31,433 nt of DNA from a virus. Below, one piece after another: positions 6,289-14,680 of this stretch (positions are counted from its first letter, which is position 1; each line of letters begins with the position of its first letter). Under the pieces are notes generated by a model, which saw only the letters and a list, made by a program, of their open reading frames with translations, ran no database searches and was not told the DNA's origin. The translations under genes were made by a program, and so were the position numbers. The stretch lies in the IMG/VR virus record IMGVR_UViG_3300032309_003027, positions 1 through 31,433 of that record; one strand, 5' to 3'.

Positions 6289-6961
6289 GAAAACAAAGTT
6301 TGAAGATAGAATTGATGAAATAAACACTGAAATTTTAAAAAGAAAAAATAAGTGGAACTTAACAGCTATTGCTTGGATGGATTTCGCAGATGTTTCTCAA
6401 ATTTTAAGATTTCATATTTATAGAAAATGGCACTTATATAATCCAACAAAACCATTAGCTCCTTGGGTTAATCGTATTATAAGTAATCAAATTAAAAATT
6501 TAATACGAAACAATTACAGCAACTACACTAGACCTTGCCTTAAATGTTCTGCAGCAGAAGCAGATGATGGCTGCGCAATTTATCAAAAACAATGTGCGAA
6601 TTGTCCACTTTATGCAAATTGGTCTAAGAGTAAAAAAAATGCGCATGATACTAAATTAACTTTAAGTCTAGAAAATCATGTTCAAGAAATACATGAGATT
6701 CCAAATGAAAATTTTAATATTGAACAAAGCGTTTCAAATACTCATAGAAAAATGGAACAAGTTCTTAAGCCTATAGAATGGAAAGTATATACTTACCTTT
6801 ATATAGAAAATAAAAACGAAGAACAAACAGCAAAATTAATGGGTTATAAAACTACAGAAAAGAATAGAATGGCAGGATATAAGCAAATTAAAAATATCAA
6901 AAAAGCAATCATAACAAAAGTAAAAAAACATTTATATAATGGAGATATTGATATATCATGA
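6281..6961 (+). CDS. Phage sigma-like factor with Cys-cluster insertion
   Basis: A 226-residue protein with the two-domain layout of group 4 sigma factors. Residues about 33-80 (MDFADVSQILRFHIYRKWHL then PLAPWVNRIISNQIKNLIR) match region 2, including the W(L/V)xRIxxN pattern for -10 recognition and core binding. Residues about 165-220 (LKPIEWKVYTYLYIENKNEE, then QTAKLMGY) match a region-4 helix-turn-helix. Between them is an unusual cysteine cluster, C86xxC89, C98, C105 and C108 (RPCLKC ... GCAIYQKQCANC), probably binding zinc. The RBS AGGAAAG sits in the end of the preceding gene. By analogy with T4 gp55 I infer that it directs late transcription, possibly from the GTGTAAT sites. Confidence 0.75.
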   Translation: MAKKTKFEDRIDEINTEILKRKNKWNLTAIAWMDFADVSQILRFHIYRKWHLYNPTKPLAPWVNRIISNQIKNLIRNNYSNYTRPCLKCSAAEADDGCAIYQKQCANCPLYANWSKSKKNAHDTKLTLSLENHVQEIHEIPNENFNIEQSVSNTHRKMEQVLKPIEWKVYTYLYIENKNEEQTAKLMGYKTTEKNRMAGYKQIKNIKKAIITKVKKHLYNGDIDIS

Positions 6962-8052
6962 GTGAAGATATTCCAATTCTAACAGAAGAACAACAATTAA
7001 AACTATTAAATGAATGGAACAATCGCACAGATAATCCACCATCATTAGTAGAATTAGTTCAGCTAGCTTTTGGAAGAGATGATTTAGATGGCAGAAGCAA
7101 AGAAGGAAAAGCTGTTAAAAATTTTTTAGCCAGTAGACAAATTAAACCGAAAAAAAGCCACGAATATCAAGCCAAGGGTCTTCTGGAATTATCAATAGAA
7201 CAAAAAGAATATATTAGTAATAATTGCCATACAATGACAGGGCTTGAAATGTCAAAGATATTATTTAAAAATGAATCCTTAACTAATTTGTGCCAAGAAA
7301 CTAGAAGTGTTTTAGAATATATGAAAAATATTCCTAGTAATATAAAATTTAATAACGCAGAAAATGAAAATGCGTCTACAGAAGGATATAAACCTCCTCG
7401 TAGTGAAGAAAGAATGATAGTTAAAATTAATAAATATGTTTTAGATGGTATTGATAAAAATAAACTTACACATAAACATAAAAAAGAAATTAATTCACTG
7501 ATTAGTTATATGAATACTCATAGATTCATTCATCAAATGAATATTTATGATAACGAAGCTGATAGAGAACTTTTTGAAAGTAGTTTTGTTAGATATACTT
7601 ATGATAAAGGTGATCTTTCTCAAGAAGAAGTCGATCAATATATTGTTCTTTGTACAGAAGTAGTTATATCTTCAAATATTCAGCAAACAATTAACGTACT
7701 ACAACATCAAATTGAACTTTCCATGCAAGAAGACGGCAAGATCCCAATGGCTCTTGTTGAAGCTAGCAGTACGGCTAGAAAAGAATATAATGATTGCGTA
7801 AATCGTCAGCAAAAATTAAATAATGATCTTAAGGTAAAACGTAGTGATAAATTAAGCAAGCAAGTAAAAGAAACCGCATCAGTTATAAATCTTGTTCAGA
7901 TGTGGAAAGAAGAAGAGAGTAGAGCTAAACTTTTAAAGATGGCAGAAATGAGAAAGAAAACTATTGAAAAAGAGATAGATAGATTATCTACAATGGAAGA
8001 AATAAAATGCAAGATATTAGGAATCTCTAGAGATGAGATTTTAAATGGATGA
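6958..8052 (+). CDS. Packaging-operon protein, possible small terminase
   Basis: A 364-residue soluble protein whose start overlaps the upstream stop (ATGA) and whose stop overlaps the next start (ATGA). The N-terminal about 75 residues (LLNEWNNRTDNPPSLVELVQ, then AFGRDDLDGRSKEGKAVKNFL) look like a helical DNA-binding domain. The middle is helical, and the C-terminal about 90 residues (KQVKETASVINLVQMWKEEE onward) are a charged coiled coil. Position just upstream of the terminase large subunit, with a DNA-binding-like head and an oligomerising coiled coil, fits a TerS. However, 364 residues is long for a small terminase and no definitive motif is seen. Alternative: a transcription or packaging accessory factor. 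Confidence 0.6.
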   Translation: MSEDIPILTEEQQLKLLNEWNNRTDNPPSLVELVQLAFGRDDLDGRSKEGKAVKNFLASRQIKPKKSHEYQAKGLLELSIEQKEYISNNCHTMTGLEMSKILFKNESLTNLCQETRSVLEYMKNIPSNIKFNNAENENASTEGYKPPRSEERMIVKINKYVLDGIDKNKLTHKHKKEINSLISYMNTHRFIHQMNIYDNEADRELFESSFVRYTYDKGDLSQEEVDQYIVLCTEVVISSNIQQTINVLQHQIELSMQEDGKIPMALVEASSTARKEYNDCVNRQQKLNNDLKVKRSDKLSKQVKETASVINLVQMWKEEESRAKLLKMAEMRKKTIEKEIDRLSTMEEIKCKILGISRDEILNG

Positions 8053-8984
8053 GCGTAATATGCAAAGTAGATGGTAAAGAGTTCAAAGATGAAAAAAGTC
8101 TTCATCTTGCGCTTAGAGGATATGGTTTAAATAAAGAAAAATACTATCATACTTATTTTCCTAAAAAAGATTTATTAACTGGCGACATTATCTTATTTAA
8201 AACAAAAGAACAATATTTAAATAGTGATTTTAATGATAAGAATAATATGAAGAAATGGCTAAAGCAACAGCCATTAGCAGAAGCTCAAGAATATTGCAAG
8301 AACCTTTTGATAAAAAGAAAAAGTGAAAAGAACTTAATATATTCTCCAACTCAAATAGAACTTAGAACAATAATGAGTCCATCTATCATTTCTTACAATC
8401 AAATATTTGATGATTATTATCAATTATGCTCAGAAGTAGGATTAGAGAATAAATATATTCACCCAAATGCTATAACAGATCAATTTGAAAATAAATTATC
8501 TTCACAAGATACTATTTTCGTAGATACCAGAGAACAAAATTGGCTTAAATTTAATATACCATTTGAAATTAAGACTTTATCTTTTGGTGATTATGCTTGC
8601 AGTAATGATAATTGTGGATGCTACATAGAAAGAAAAAGCCTAAGTGATTTTATTAGTACTTTAAGTGCAGGAAACTTTGACAGATTCAAAAATGAGATAG
8701 ATAAGTCGCGTAAAAATAACTGCAATCTTATAGTTATTGTAGAAGAAAAGCTAGCTAATGCTTTGAGCTTTCAATATCTTCCTCATATCAGCAAAAAGAT
8801 TAAAGCCACTCCAGAATATATCTTTCATAATGTAAGATCCCTTATTCAAGAGTATAGTAATCTACAATTTTTATTTGTAGATGGCAGAGAAGAGATGAAA
8901 AGAGCAATTGAATCTATATTTGCAAGTAAATGTTTTTATAGTAAAGTAGATCTTCAATTAGCTTATGATATGAAACTATTATGA
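8049..8984 (+). CDS. ERCC4/XPF-type nuclease in packaging operon
   Basis: A 311-residue protein. The C-terminal half carries an ERCC4-family nuclease core: IFVDTREQNW (Asp158, Arg161, Glu162-type motif), a strand with FGDYA (180-183), then YIERKSLSDF (ERK at 194-196, Asp200), and ANALSF in the distal helix. These match the GDx(n)ERKx3D active site of XPF/MUS81-type endonucleases, which cut branched DNA. The N-terminal about 130 residues (VICKVDGKEFKDEKSLHLAL, then RGYGLNKEKYY) form a separate DNA-binding-like domain resembling phage regulatory or HNH-adjacent modules. Overlapping ATGA junctions on both sides tie it to the possible TerS and TerL genes. I infer a role resolving replication or recombination branches before packaging. 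Confidence 0.8.
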   Translation: MSVICKVDGKEFKDEKSLHLALRGYGLNKEKYYHTYFPKKDLLTGDIILFKTKEQYLNSDFNDKNNMKKWLKQQPLAEAQEYCKNLLIKRKSEKNLIYSPTQIELRTIMSPSIISYNQIFDDYYQLCSEVGLENKYIHPNAITDQFENKLSSQDTIFVDTREQNWLKFNIPFEIKTLSFGDYACSNDNCGCYIERKSLSDFISTLSAGNFDRFKNEIDKSRKNNCNLIVIVEEKLANALSFQYLPHISKKIKATPEYIFHNVRSLIQEYSNLQFLFVDGREEMKRAIESIFASKCFYSKVDLQLAYDMKLL

Positions 8985-10825
8985 TATACTGTCCAGATAA
9001 ATACATTAGAGAAGTTAAAGATATTAATGCTGAATTGGCAGAACTTAAGGGATATCTTAATGATAAAGAAGCTAAAATTAGTTTAGCAAAATTTATTAGA
9101 GCAAATCTTGGGTTTACAACTGAACTTATTAGCGGAGTAAAGCTAGCTCCTTATCAAGAGATTCATCTTAAAGCTTTGATGAATAGAAATTTTAATATGT
9201 GCGTGTTTGGTCGTGGTTGTGGTAAGTCATTTATTGCTGCAGTGTTTTGCTTTCTTCAGTGTGTATTTGAACCAAATACTAAAATTCTTATAGCTGGTCC
9301 AACATTTAGAACTGCTAGATTTATCTTTAATAATCTAGAAAAGATAGTTGAAAGTTCTGGTGCTGAATTACTTGCTCAATGTTTTGGAGCAAAAGCAAAA
9401 CGTAATGATCAATTTGAATGGCAAATTAATGGTGGAAGTATAGTAGCTATTCCTCTAAACGGAGAAAAGATTCGAGGATTTCGAGCAAACATTCTTGTGC
9501 TTGACGAGTTTCTTTTACTTCCAGAAGAAATTATTAAAAACGTATTAATGCCATTCTTAGTAGCTCCACAAAACATCAAAGAGAGAATGGAGATACGAGA
9601 ATTTGAAGACAAATTAATTGAAGAAGGTTTAATGAAAGAAGAAGATAGAATGGTATTTGAAAATACAAGTAAAATGGTCGCTCTATCTTCTGCTAGTTAT
9701 ACTTTTGAAAATCTTTATAAAACATATTCTGAATGGTGTACAAAAATTTTAGAAAAAGAACAAGGCGAAGCAAAATACTTTGTAAGTCAATTAAGTTATG
9801 AAGCTTTACCAGAAGAAATGATCGATAAAACAATTATTGAAGAAGCTCAAGCTGGCGGATCAAGTCATAGCAGTTTCCTTAGAGAATATTGTGCTCGATT
9901 TACGGATGGCAGCGATAGTTATTTTAATGCAAAAAAGATGGAAGAATGTACTTTAAAATTAGGAGAAAAACCCCATACTCTTTTAAAAGGTGAATCTGGA
10001 AAAAAATATATTCTTGGAATCGATCCTAATATGAGTGATAGTCCAAACGCAGATTATTTTGCTATGGCAGTACTAGAAATAGATGAAGAAACAAAAAGCT
10101 GCAGCCTAGTGCACACTTATGCTGGTTTAGGCAATTTGAAAAATCATGTTGCATATTTTCATTATATAATGACTCATTTTAATATTATATTTATCATACT
10201 TGATAATGCTGGTTCTGATGTATTCTTATCTAGCTGCAATGAGTCTGAATTATTTAAAAAAGATAAATTAAATATAAAATTATTGGATTTTAATTCAGAT
10301 TTAGAGGGTCTAGATTACGATTTAATGATTAAGGAAGTCAGAAATAAGTATAATTTACATGATGGCAGAATAGCAGTAAATCAAGTATTTACAAGTAATT
10401 TTATTAGAAAAGGTAATGAACATTTACAAGCTTGCATTGATTATAAAAAAATCTGGTTTGCTTCAAATACAGGTGGACATGAAGATTTCTTTAATAAAGT
10501 AATGAATAGTAATGCTAATTTAGCATCAATTCGCACAGAAGATAAAAAAGATTGGACAACTTTAGATTTTATAGAAAATCAAGATGACTTTATATATCAA
10601 ACCAAGAAACAATGTGCTTTAGTTGAATATACATCTACTAGCCGTGGTAATCAAAACTTTGATTTACCTCAACATTTAAAAAGAAGCGCTTCTGCAAATA
10701 AAGCTAGAAAAGATAATTATTCAGCTTTAATGCTTGCAAATTGGGGTTATAAATGCTATAATGATATTATGTCGCAACCAGAAATATTAGAAATTCCAAC
10801 TTTTTCGCCTATAATGATTACATAA
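8981..10825 (+). CDS. terL: Terminase large subunit
   Basis: A 614-residue packaging motor and nuclease that drives DNA into the prohead through the portal. The ATPase domain shows Walker A GRGCGKS (residues 77-83) and Walker B ILVLDE (171-176, catalytic Glu176). ALSSASY (about 234-240) is a motif-III-like coupling element. The C-terminal RNase H-like nuclease begins YILGIDPNMSDSPNADYFAM (first Asp near 348), with a second acidic site at FIILDNAG (Asp408). The length matches T4-like and marine myophage TerL. It starts with an ATGA overlap and is the last gene of the sigma-driven chain; the portal gene has its own GTGTAAT site 3 nt after this stop. Confidence 0.95.
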   Translation: MIYCPDKYIREVKDINAELAELKGYLNDKEAKISLAKFIRANLGFTTELISGVKLAPYQEIHLKALMNRNFNMCVFGRGCGKSFIAAVFCFLQCVFEPNTKILIAGPTFRTARFIFNNLEKIVESSGAELLAQCFGAKAKRNDQFEWQINGGSIVAIPLNGEKIRGFRANILVLDEFLLLPEEIIKNVLMPFLVAPQNIKERMEIREFEDKLIEEGLMKEEDRMVFENTSKMVALSSASYTFENLYKTYSEWCTKILEKEQGEAKYFVSQLSYEALPEEMIDKTIIEEAQAGGSSHSSFLREYCARFTDGSDSYFNAKKMEECTLKLGEKPHTLLKGESGKKYILGIDPNMSDSPNADYFAMAVLEIDEETKSCSLVHTYAGLGNLKNHVAYFHYIMTHFNIIFIILDNAGSDVFLSSCNESELFKKDKLNIKLLDFNSDLEGLDYDLMIKEVRNKYNLHDGRIAVNQVFTSNFIRKGNEHLQACIDYKKIWFASNTGGHEDFFNKVMNSNANLASIRTEDKKDWTTLDFIENQDDFIYQTKKQCALVEYTSTSRGNQNFDLPQHLKRSASANKARKDNYSALMLANWGYKCYNDIMSQPEILEIPTFSPIMIT

Positions 10826-10827
10826 AG

Positions 10828-10834
10828 TGTAATA
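10828..10834 (+). promoter_or_regulatory. GTGTAAT promoter candidate before portal
   Basis: GTGTAATAAT starts 2 nt after the terL stop, with the portal ATG 17 nt downstream of the motif start. No Shine-Dalgarno lies between the motif and the ATG (AATTTAAACAA). Confidence 0.4.
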
Positions 10835-10844
10835 ATTTAAACAA

Positions 10845-12755
10845 ATGTCTAAAAAAAATCAAAATAAATCAAAAAAAGCTAAAAATAGCGATATACAACC
10901 ATTAATGGTATCTCAAGCTAGTACTAATAAAATGTACGAAACAAAAGCTTCTGACGATACTAGAACAAGAAGAAATTTATCTGGAAATATCACAAGAACC
11001 GAAAGATATAAAAATATTGATGATGGATTAATTCCATTTAAATATTCTACTGGTATTAAAGGTAGTTCTAATATTAATATTAGAGATGCAGTTATTCTTT
11101 GTCAAAAATGCTATTATAACTTTGCAATTTTCCGTAATACTATTGATTTAATGACAGAATTTAGTTCAAGTCATATATATTTTCAAGGCGGAAGTCAAAA
11201 AAGTAGAGATTTCTTTTCTGCGCTTTTTAAGAAGATAAACATATCAGATTTACAAGATAAATTCTTTAGGGAGTATTATCGTTCTGGTAATGTATTTCTT
11301 TATAGATTTGATACTCAAATTCAAGATTCTGATTTAAGTAAAATTACTCAAACATTTGGTTTAACAAGTAAAGCTTCTGTAAGCTTACCAGCAAGATATA
11401 TAGTTTTAAATCCTGCTGATATTCAAATTGGTGGAAGTATTAATTTTGCAGTTGGAAGATATTATAAAATTTTAAGTGATTACGAATTAGAGAGATTAAA
11501 GAACCCAAAAACAGACGAAGACAAGGAAGTGTTTAATAGTTTACCAAAAGAAACTCAAAATCTAGTAATGCAAAAAGGCGTAGGAGTGTTGAGTATTCCT
11601 CTCGAAAGAGATAAGATTGCAGCTGTATTTTATAAGAAACAAGATTACGAACCATTTGCTGTGCCTATGGGATTTCCAGTATTAGAAGATATTAATTGGA
11701 AAGCTGAGATGAAAAAAATGGATATGGCTATCACAAGAACCATGCAACAAGCTGTTCTTTTAATTACCATGGGAGATACTCCTAATAATGGTGGCATTAA
11801 CCAAAAAAATCTTGAAGCTATGAGAAGTCTTTTCGAAAATCAAAGTATTGGTCGTGTTCTTATTGCTGATTATACAACTAAAGCTCAATTTGTTATACCA
11901 GAAATTGGCAATCTTATTGGTCCAGAAAAATATGAAGTTGTAGACAGAGATATTCAAATTGGATTAAATAATATTCTTATTGGTAGTGAAAAATTTGCTA
12001 ACACTAGCATAAAGGTTCAAGTATTCATGGAAAGACTAAAGCAAGCTCGTCAAACTTTTATTACTGAATTTTTAGTTCCAGAAATACGCAGAATAAGTAA
12101 AGATCTTGGATTTAAGAATTATCCAGAACCAGTTTTTGAAGATATTGATCTTAAAGATGATGTGCAATATTCTAGAATATTCAATAGATTAATGGAACTT
12201 GGAATCTTAACGCCAGAAGAAGGACTTAAAGCTATTGAAACTGGGAGACTTCCTACTAACGAAGAGTCTCTCGAATCACAACAAAAATATAAAGATTTAA
12301 GAGATCAAGGATTTTATCAACCATTAATTGGAGGAGCTCAAGCTGGAGGTGCTGGTAGACCAGCTGGATCAACTGGAATTCCTCAAAGTACTAAAAATGT
12401 CAAACCAATCGGTCAAGGACAACAATCAAAAGCTTCTATTGAAGAAAAATATAGCGTATTAAAAATTAAAGAAAATCTTTCTAAAGCTCAAAAACTAGAA
12501 GAAGAAGTTGGCGCAAAACTCAGAGAAATGCATAATATTAAAAAGATGAGCAATCAACAAAAAGAAATAGCAGAACAAATTTCTCATATTATTATTGCCA
12601 ACGAAAGTCCAGAGAATTGGAATGATAAAATATCAGATTACATTTCTAATCCAGTAGACACAAATGAAACAGCAGTAAAAGAAGTTCAAGAGATCGCTTA
12701 TAATCACCAACTTGATAGTTATATCTCAAGTATATTGAGACACAGTAAAGTTTAA
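10845..12755 (+). CDS. Portal protein
   Basis: A 636-residue protein directly after terL. Its N-terminus is Lys/Ser-rich and disordered. A core follows with features of portal proteins: AVILCQKCYYNFAIFRNTID then LMTEFSSSHIYFQGG, a helix-rich clip/wing region (DLQDKFFREYYRSGNVFLYR), a beta section giving positions and measures (PARYIVLNPADIQIGG), and a long C-terminal helical crown. It would form the dodecameric vertex ring that DNA enters through. The C-terminal tail from about residue 500 (Gly/Ala/Gln-rich, then coiled coil KENLSKAQKLEEEVGAKLRE) probably reaches into the capsid. The assignment rests on position, size and general sequence character rather than a single signature. Confidence 0.85.
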   Translation: MSKKNQNKSKKAKNSDIQPLMVSQASTNKMYETKASDDTRTRRNLSGNITRTERYKNIDDGLIPFKYSTGIKGSSNINIRDAVILCQKCYYNFAIFRNTIDLMTEFSSSHIYFQGGSQKSRDFFSALFKKINISDLQDKFFREYYRSGNVFLYRFDTQIQDSDLSKITQTFGLTSKASVSLPARYIVLNPADIQIGGSINFAVGRYYKILSDYELERLKNPKTDEDKEVFNSLPKETQNLVMQKGVGVLSIPLERDKIAAVFYKKQDYEPFAVPMGFPVLEDINWKAEMKKMDMAITRTMQQAVLLITMGDTPNNGGINQKNLEAMRSLFENQSIGRVLIADYTTKAQFVIPEIGNLIGPEKYEVVDRDIQIGLNNILIGSEKFANTSIKVQVFMERLKQARQTFITEFLVPEIRRISKDLGFKNYPEPVFEDIDLKDDVQYSRIFNRLMELGILTPEEGLKAIETGRLPTNEESLESQQKYKDLRDQGFYQPLIGGAQAGGAGRPAGSTGIPQSTKNVKPIGQGQQSKASIEEKYSVLKIKENLSKAQKLEEEVGAKLREMHNIKKMSNQQKEIAEQISHIIIANESPENWNDKISDYISNPVDTNETAVKEVQEIAYNHQLDSYISSILRHSKV

Positions 12756-12756
12756 A

Positions 12757-12772
12757 TTTAAATTAATTTAAA
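12757..12772. terminator. Bidirectional AT palindrome between convergent genes
   Basis: TTTAAATTAATTTAAA is a perfect 16-nt palindrome in the 20-nt gap between the convergent portal gene (ends 12755) and the minus-strand fibre gene (ends 12776). It is flanked by A and T runs on both sides, so either transcript would end with a short hairpin and U-rich tail. It has no G-C pairs, so it is a weak candidate. Confidence 0.35.
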
Positions 12773-12775
12773 ATT

Positions 12776-14650
12776 TTATCTGTAAGATTCTATATAAACA
12801 CCATTAATATCAAGCGCGATTCCAGTAACGCTAACTATATTTGTATGATGTAAACTTAAATTTGGAGCCATCATTGTTCCTAATGCTGGTAAATTAGTTG
12901 TTGCATAATATCCAGTTGCGAAAGTATTGCCACTATTGGCTATATTCACATGAAAGCCTACTCCACTTGAAGGCATAGCATACATACTAAATTCAATAAA
13001 ATTACCACTTTTATTTGTGCAATCATAATTTACAAGTGGAACTTTAGTACTATTATTAGATCCACTATTATGAAGGAAAGACCAAGTTCTATCTCCACTA
13101 TCAAAACCAACTCCAAGCATATCTACATTTCTTGTGCTAGGGTTACTAGTTAAAATATTCGCACCAGTTAAACTTGTGACTCCAATAAATCCTCGACTTC
13201 TTCCAGATATAGCCCCATCCATTTCACCAATACCAAATCTAGATTTAAAATAAAATCCACCAAATCCACTTCCTCCGCGCATCCATTGAGGTTGCCCATC
13301 ATCTCTGAAACCAACTGCTTGATTTGTTAGAGTTGTAGCGTAACCAATTCTTTTTGTAGCAGCATAAAAACTAGATGCAGTTATATTTCTAGCTGTTACT
13401 GTTCCTAAAGGATTTAAGTTTCCAAAACCAAAATTATCAGTTGATGTAACTCCATTTTTTGCATATAAATGGACTATACTATTTTTATCTATAAAGCTTG
13501 GTTGATATGCAAAAGTAACACCAGAAAATTCACTTTGAGCTAAAATTGGTCGAGTTGAATTTGCTCTTAGATGCAATAAAGCTTCACCAGTGGTACCACT
13601 ATTTATAACAACTGGAGAATTATTTAATCTGATATAACTTCCAGATAGAGTATCTAAGTAACCCGTAGACCAACTTAAAGTTGAACTTCCAAGATTTCTT
13701 GTTTTATCTGTTGAAGGTTCAAGGTTTGTATTAGCTCTTCCATTAAAAGAGACAGTATCTGTATTTGTGTCTCCTAAAGTAGTATTTCCATTCACAGTTA
13801 AAGCTAAATCTACTATTAAATTATCATCTGTTTTTAGGGTATCTGCTGCAGAACGATAAAGGTTAGTGTCTCCAATTGTCATTCCAACATTAACAGCGGT
13901 ATTATTTAAATGTAATGTATTTTTTCCACTATTTGCTGTTGTAGAAAGCAAACTATCAGTTTGTAATACGCCTGCACCACTTCGATAAAGGTTTGTGTCT
14001 CCACCGATGGTCATTCCAACGTTTGCTGTAGTATTGGTTAATTGAAAAGTTGTTTTTCCACCGTTAAATGTTGAAGCAAAATTATCATCCGTGTTTAATT
14101 GATTTGCACCAGAACGATAAAGATTAGTATCTGTTGCGATAGTTATTCCAACATTAGCAGTTGTATCAGATAAATTTAAAGTATCTTTTCCATAATTACC
14201 ACTAACTACAAATCTTAAATTAGATACCCAACCACTATTAGGAAGTGAAGTCTTATATACTAAATGTTTATCAGTTACGCTTCTTGTAGTATCTGTAGTT
14301 GTACTTTTTACTATCAATCCACCAAAATCTGCTCCAGTATCATCAGAAAATGCAACAGTAGTATAATTTCCTCCACCAATTGGAATACCAGTTTGCACAT
14401 TAAGTTCAATAGATTTATCTTCTGCAATAATTTGAGATACAGCAAATTGAGCAGTAGTTCCATAAACATTTAAATTTCCAGTAACATTAAGATCACCATT
14501 AACGTATCCAGTACCATCTAATCTAAAATTTCCACCACTTACATGCAATAATTGTACTGGATTAATAGTTCCAATACCAATTTTACCTTGGTTATAAGCC
14601 GTACCCTCTACTCTATAATAATTCTCATGATATTCTGGAATATAAGACAT
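12776..14650 (-). CDS. Fibre-like structural protein with GIGT motif and repeats
   Basis: A 624-residue protein, probably a virion fibre or appendage. Near the N-terminus is GKIGIGTINPVQLLHVSGGN (the 'GIGTxxPxxxLHV' motif of many phage and bacterial tail-fibre-like proteins), then GDLNVTGNLNVYG. Three imperfect repeats of about 44 residues follow at about 155-285, each with a TTANVGMTIG-type strand and TNLYRSGA, in a beta-rich shaft. The C-terminal third has GGSGFGGFYFKSRFGIGEMD and ends with an HTNIVSVTGIALDINGVYI strand, a probable receptor-binding tip or trimeric head domain. No signal peptide. The 25-nt leader element precedes the ATG. It is the downstream member of three minus-strand fibre genes. 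Confidence 0.75.
   Translation of the reverse strand: MSYIPEYHENYYRVEGTAYNQGKIGIGTINPVQLLHVSGGNFRLDGTGYVNGDLNVTGNLNVYGTTAQFAVSQIIAEDKSIELNVQTGIPIGGGNYTTVAFSDDTGADFGGLIVKSTTTDTTRSVTDKHLVYKTSLPNSGWVSNLRFVVSGNYGKDTLNLSDTTANVGITIATDTNLYRSGANQLNTDDNFASTFNGGKTTFQLTNTTANVGMTIGGDTNLYRSGAGVLQTDSLLSTTANSGKNTLHLNNTAVNVGMTIGDTNLYRSAADTLKTDDNLIVDLALTVNGNTTLGDTNTDTVSFNGRANTNLEPSTDKTRNLGSSTLSWSTGYLDTLSGSYIRLNNSPVVINSGTTGEALLHLRANSTRPILAQSEFSGVTFAYQPSFIDKNSIVHLYAKNGVTSTDNFGFGNLNPLGTVTARNITASSFYAATKRIGYATTLTNQAVGFRDDGQPQWMRGGSGFGGFYFKSRFGIGEMDGAISGRSRGFIGVTSLTGANILTSNPSTRNVDMLGVGFDSGDRTWSFLHNSGSNNSTKVPLVNYDCTNKSGNFIEFSMYAMPSSGVGFHVNIANSGNTFATGYYATTNLPALGTMMAPNLSLHHTNIVSVTGIALDINGVYIESYR
13795..14185 (-). repeat. 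Three tandem repeats (126-135 bp) in fibre gene
   Basis: Three imperfect coding repeats are visible at the DNA level. The block cgataaaggt-t-agtgtctcc followed by gtcattccaac recurs near 13856, 13982 and 14117, giving unit spacings of about 126 and 135 bp. They encode the TNLYRSGA/VGMTIG modules of the shaft. Such DNA-level identity suggests recent duplication and a potential for length variation by recombination. Boundaries are approximate. Confidence 0.7.
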
Positions 14651-14655
14651 AGTTA

Positions 14656-14680
14656 CCTTTTACCTTTCATTTTATTACAC
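14656..14680 (-). promoter_or_regulatory. 25-nt leader element: GTGTAAT ... AGGTAAAAGG
   Basis: Reading on the minus strand, GTGTAAT is at 14680-14674 and AGGTAAAAGG ends at 14656, followed 5 nt later by the ATG at 14650. GTGTAA overlaps the end of the upstream gene: its last Val codon is GTG and its stop TAA. The same two blocks at exactly the same spacing precede the other two fibre genes. AGGTAAAAGG contains two AGG cores and presumably acts as the ribosome-binding site. Confidence 0.55.

Noticed and set aside
13795-14185. Direct repeats as a CRISPR array
   Set aside because: Units are 126-135 bp, imperfect and in frame inside a fibre gene, with no repeat/spacer alternation or cas genes.
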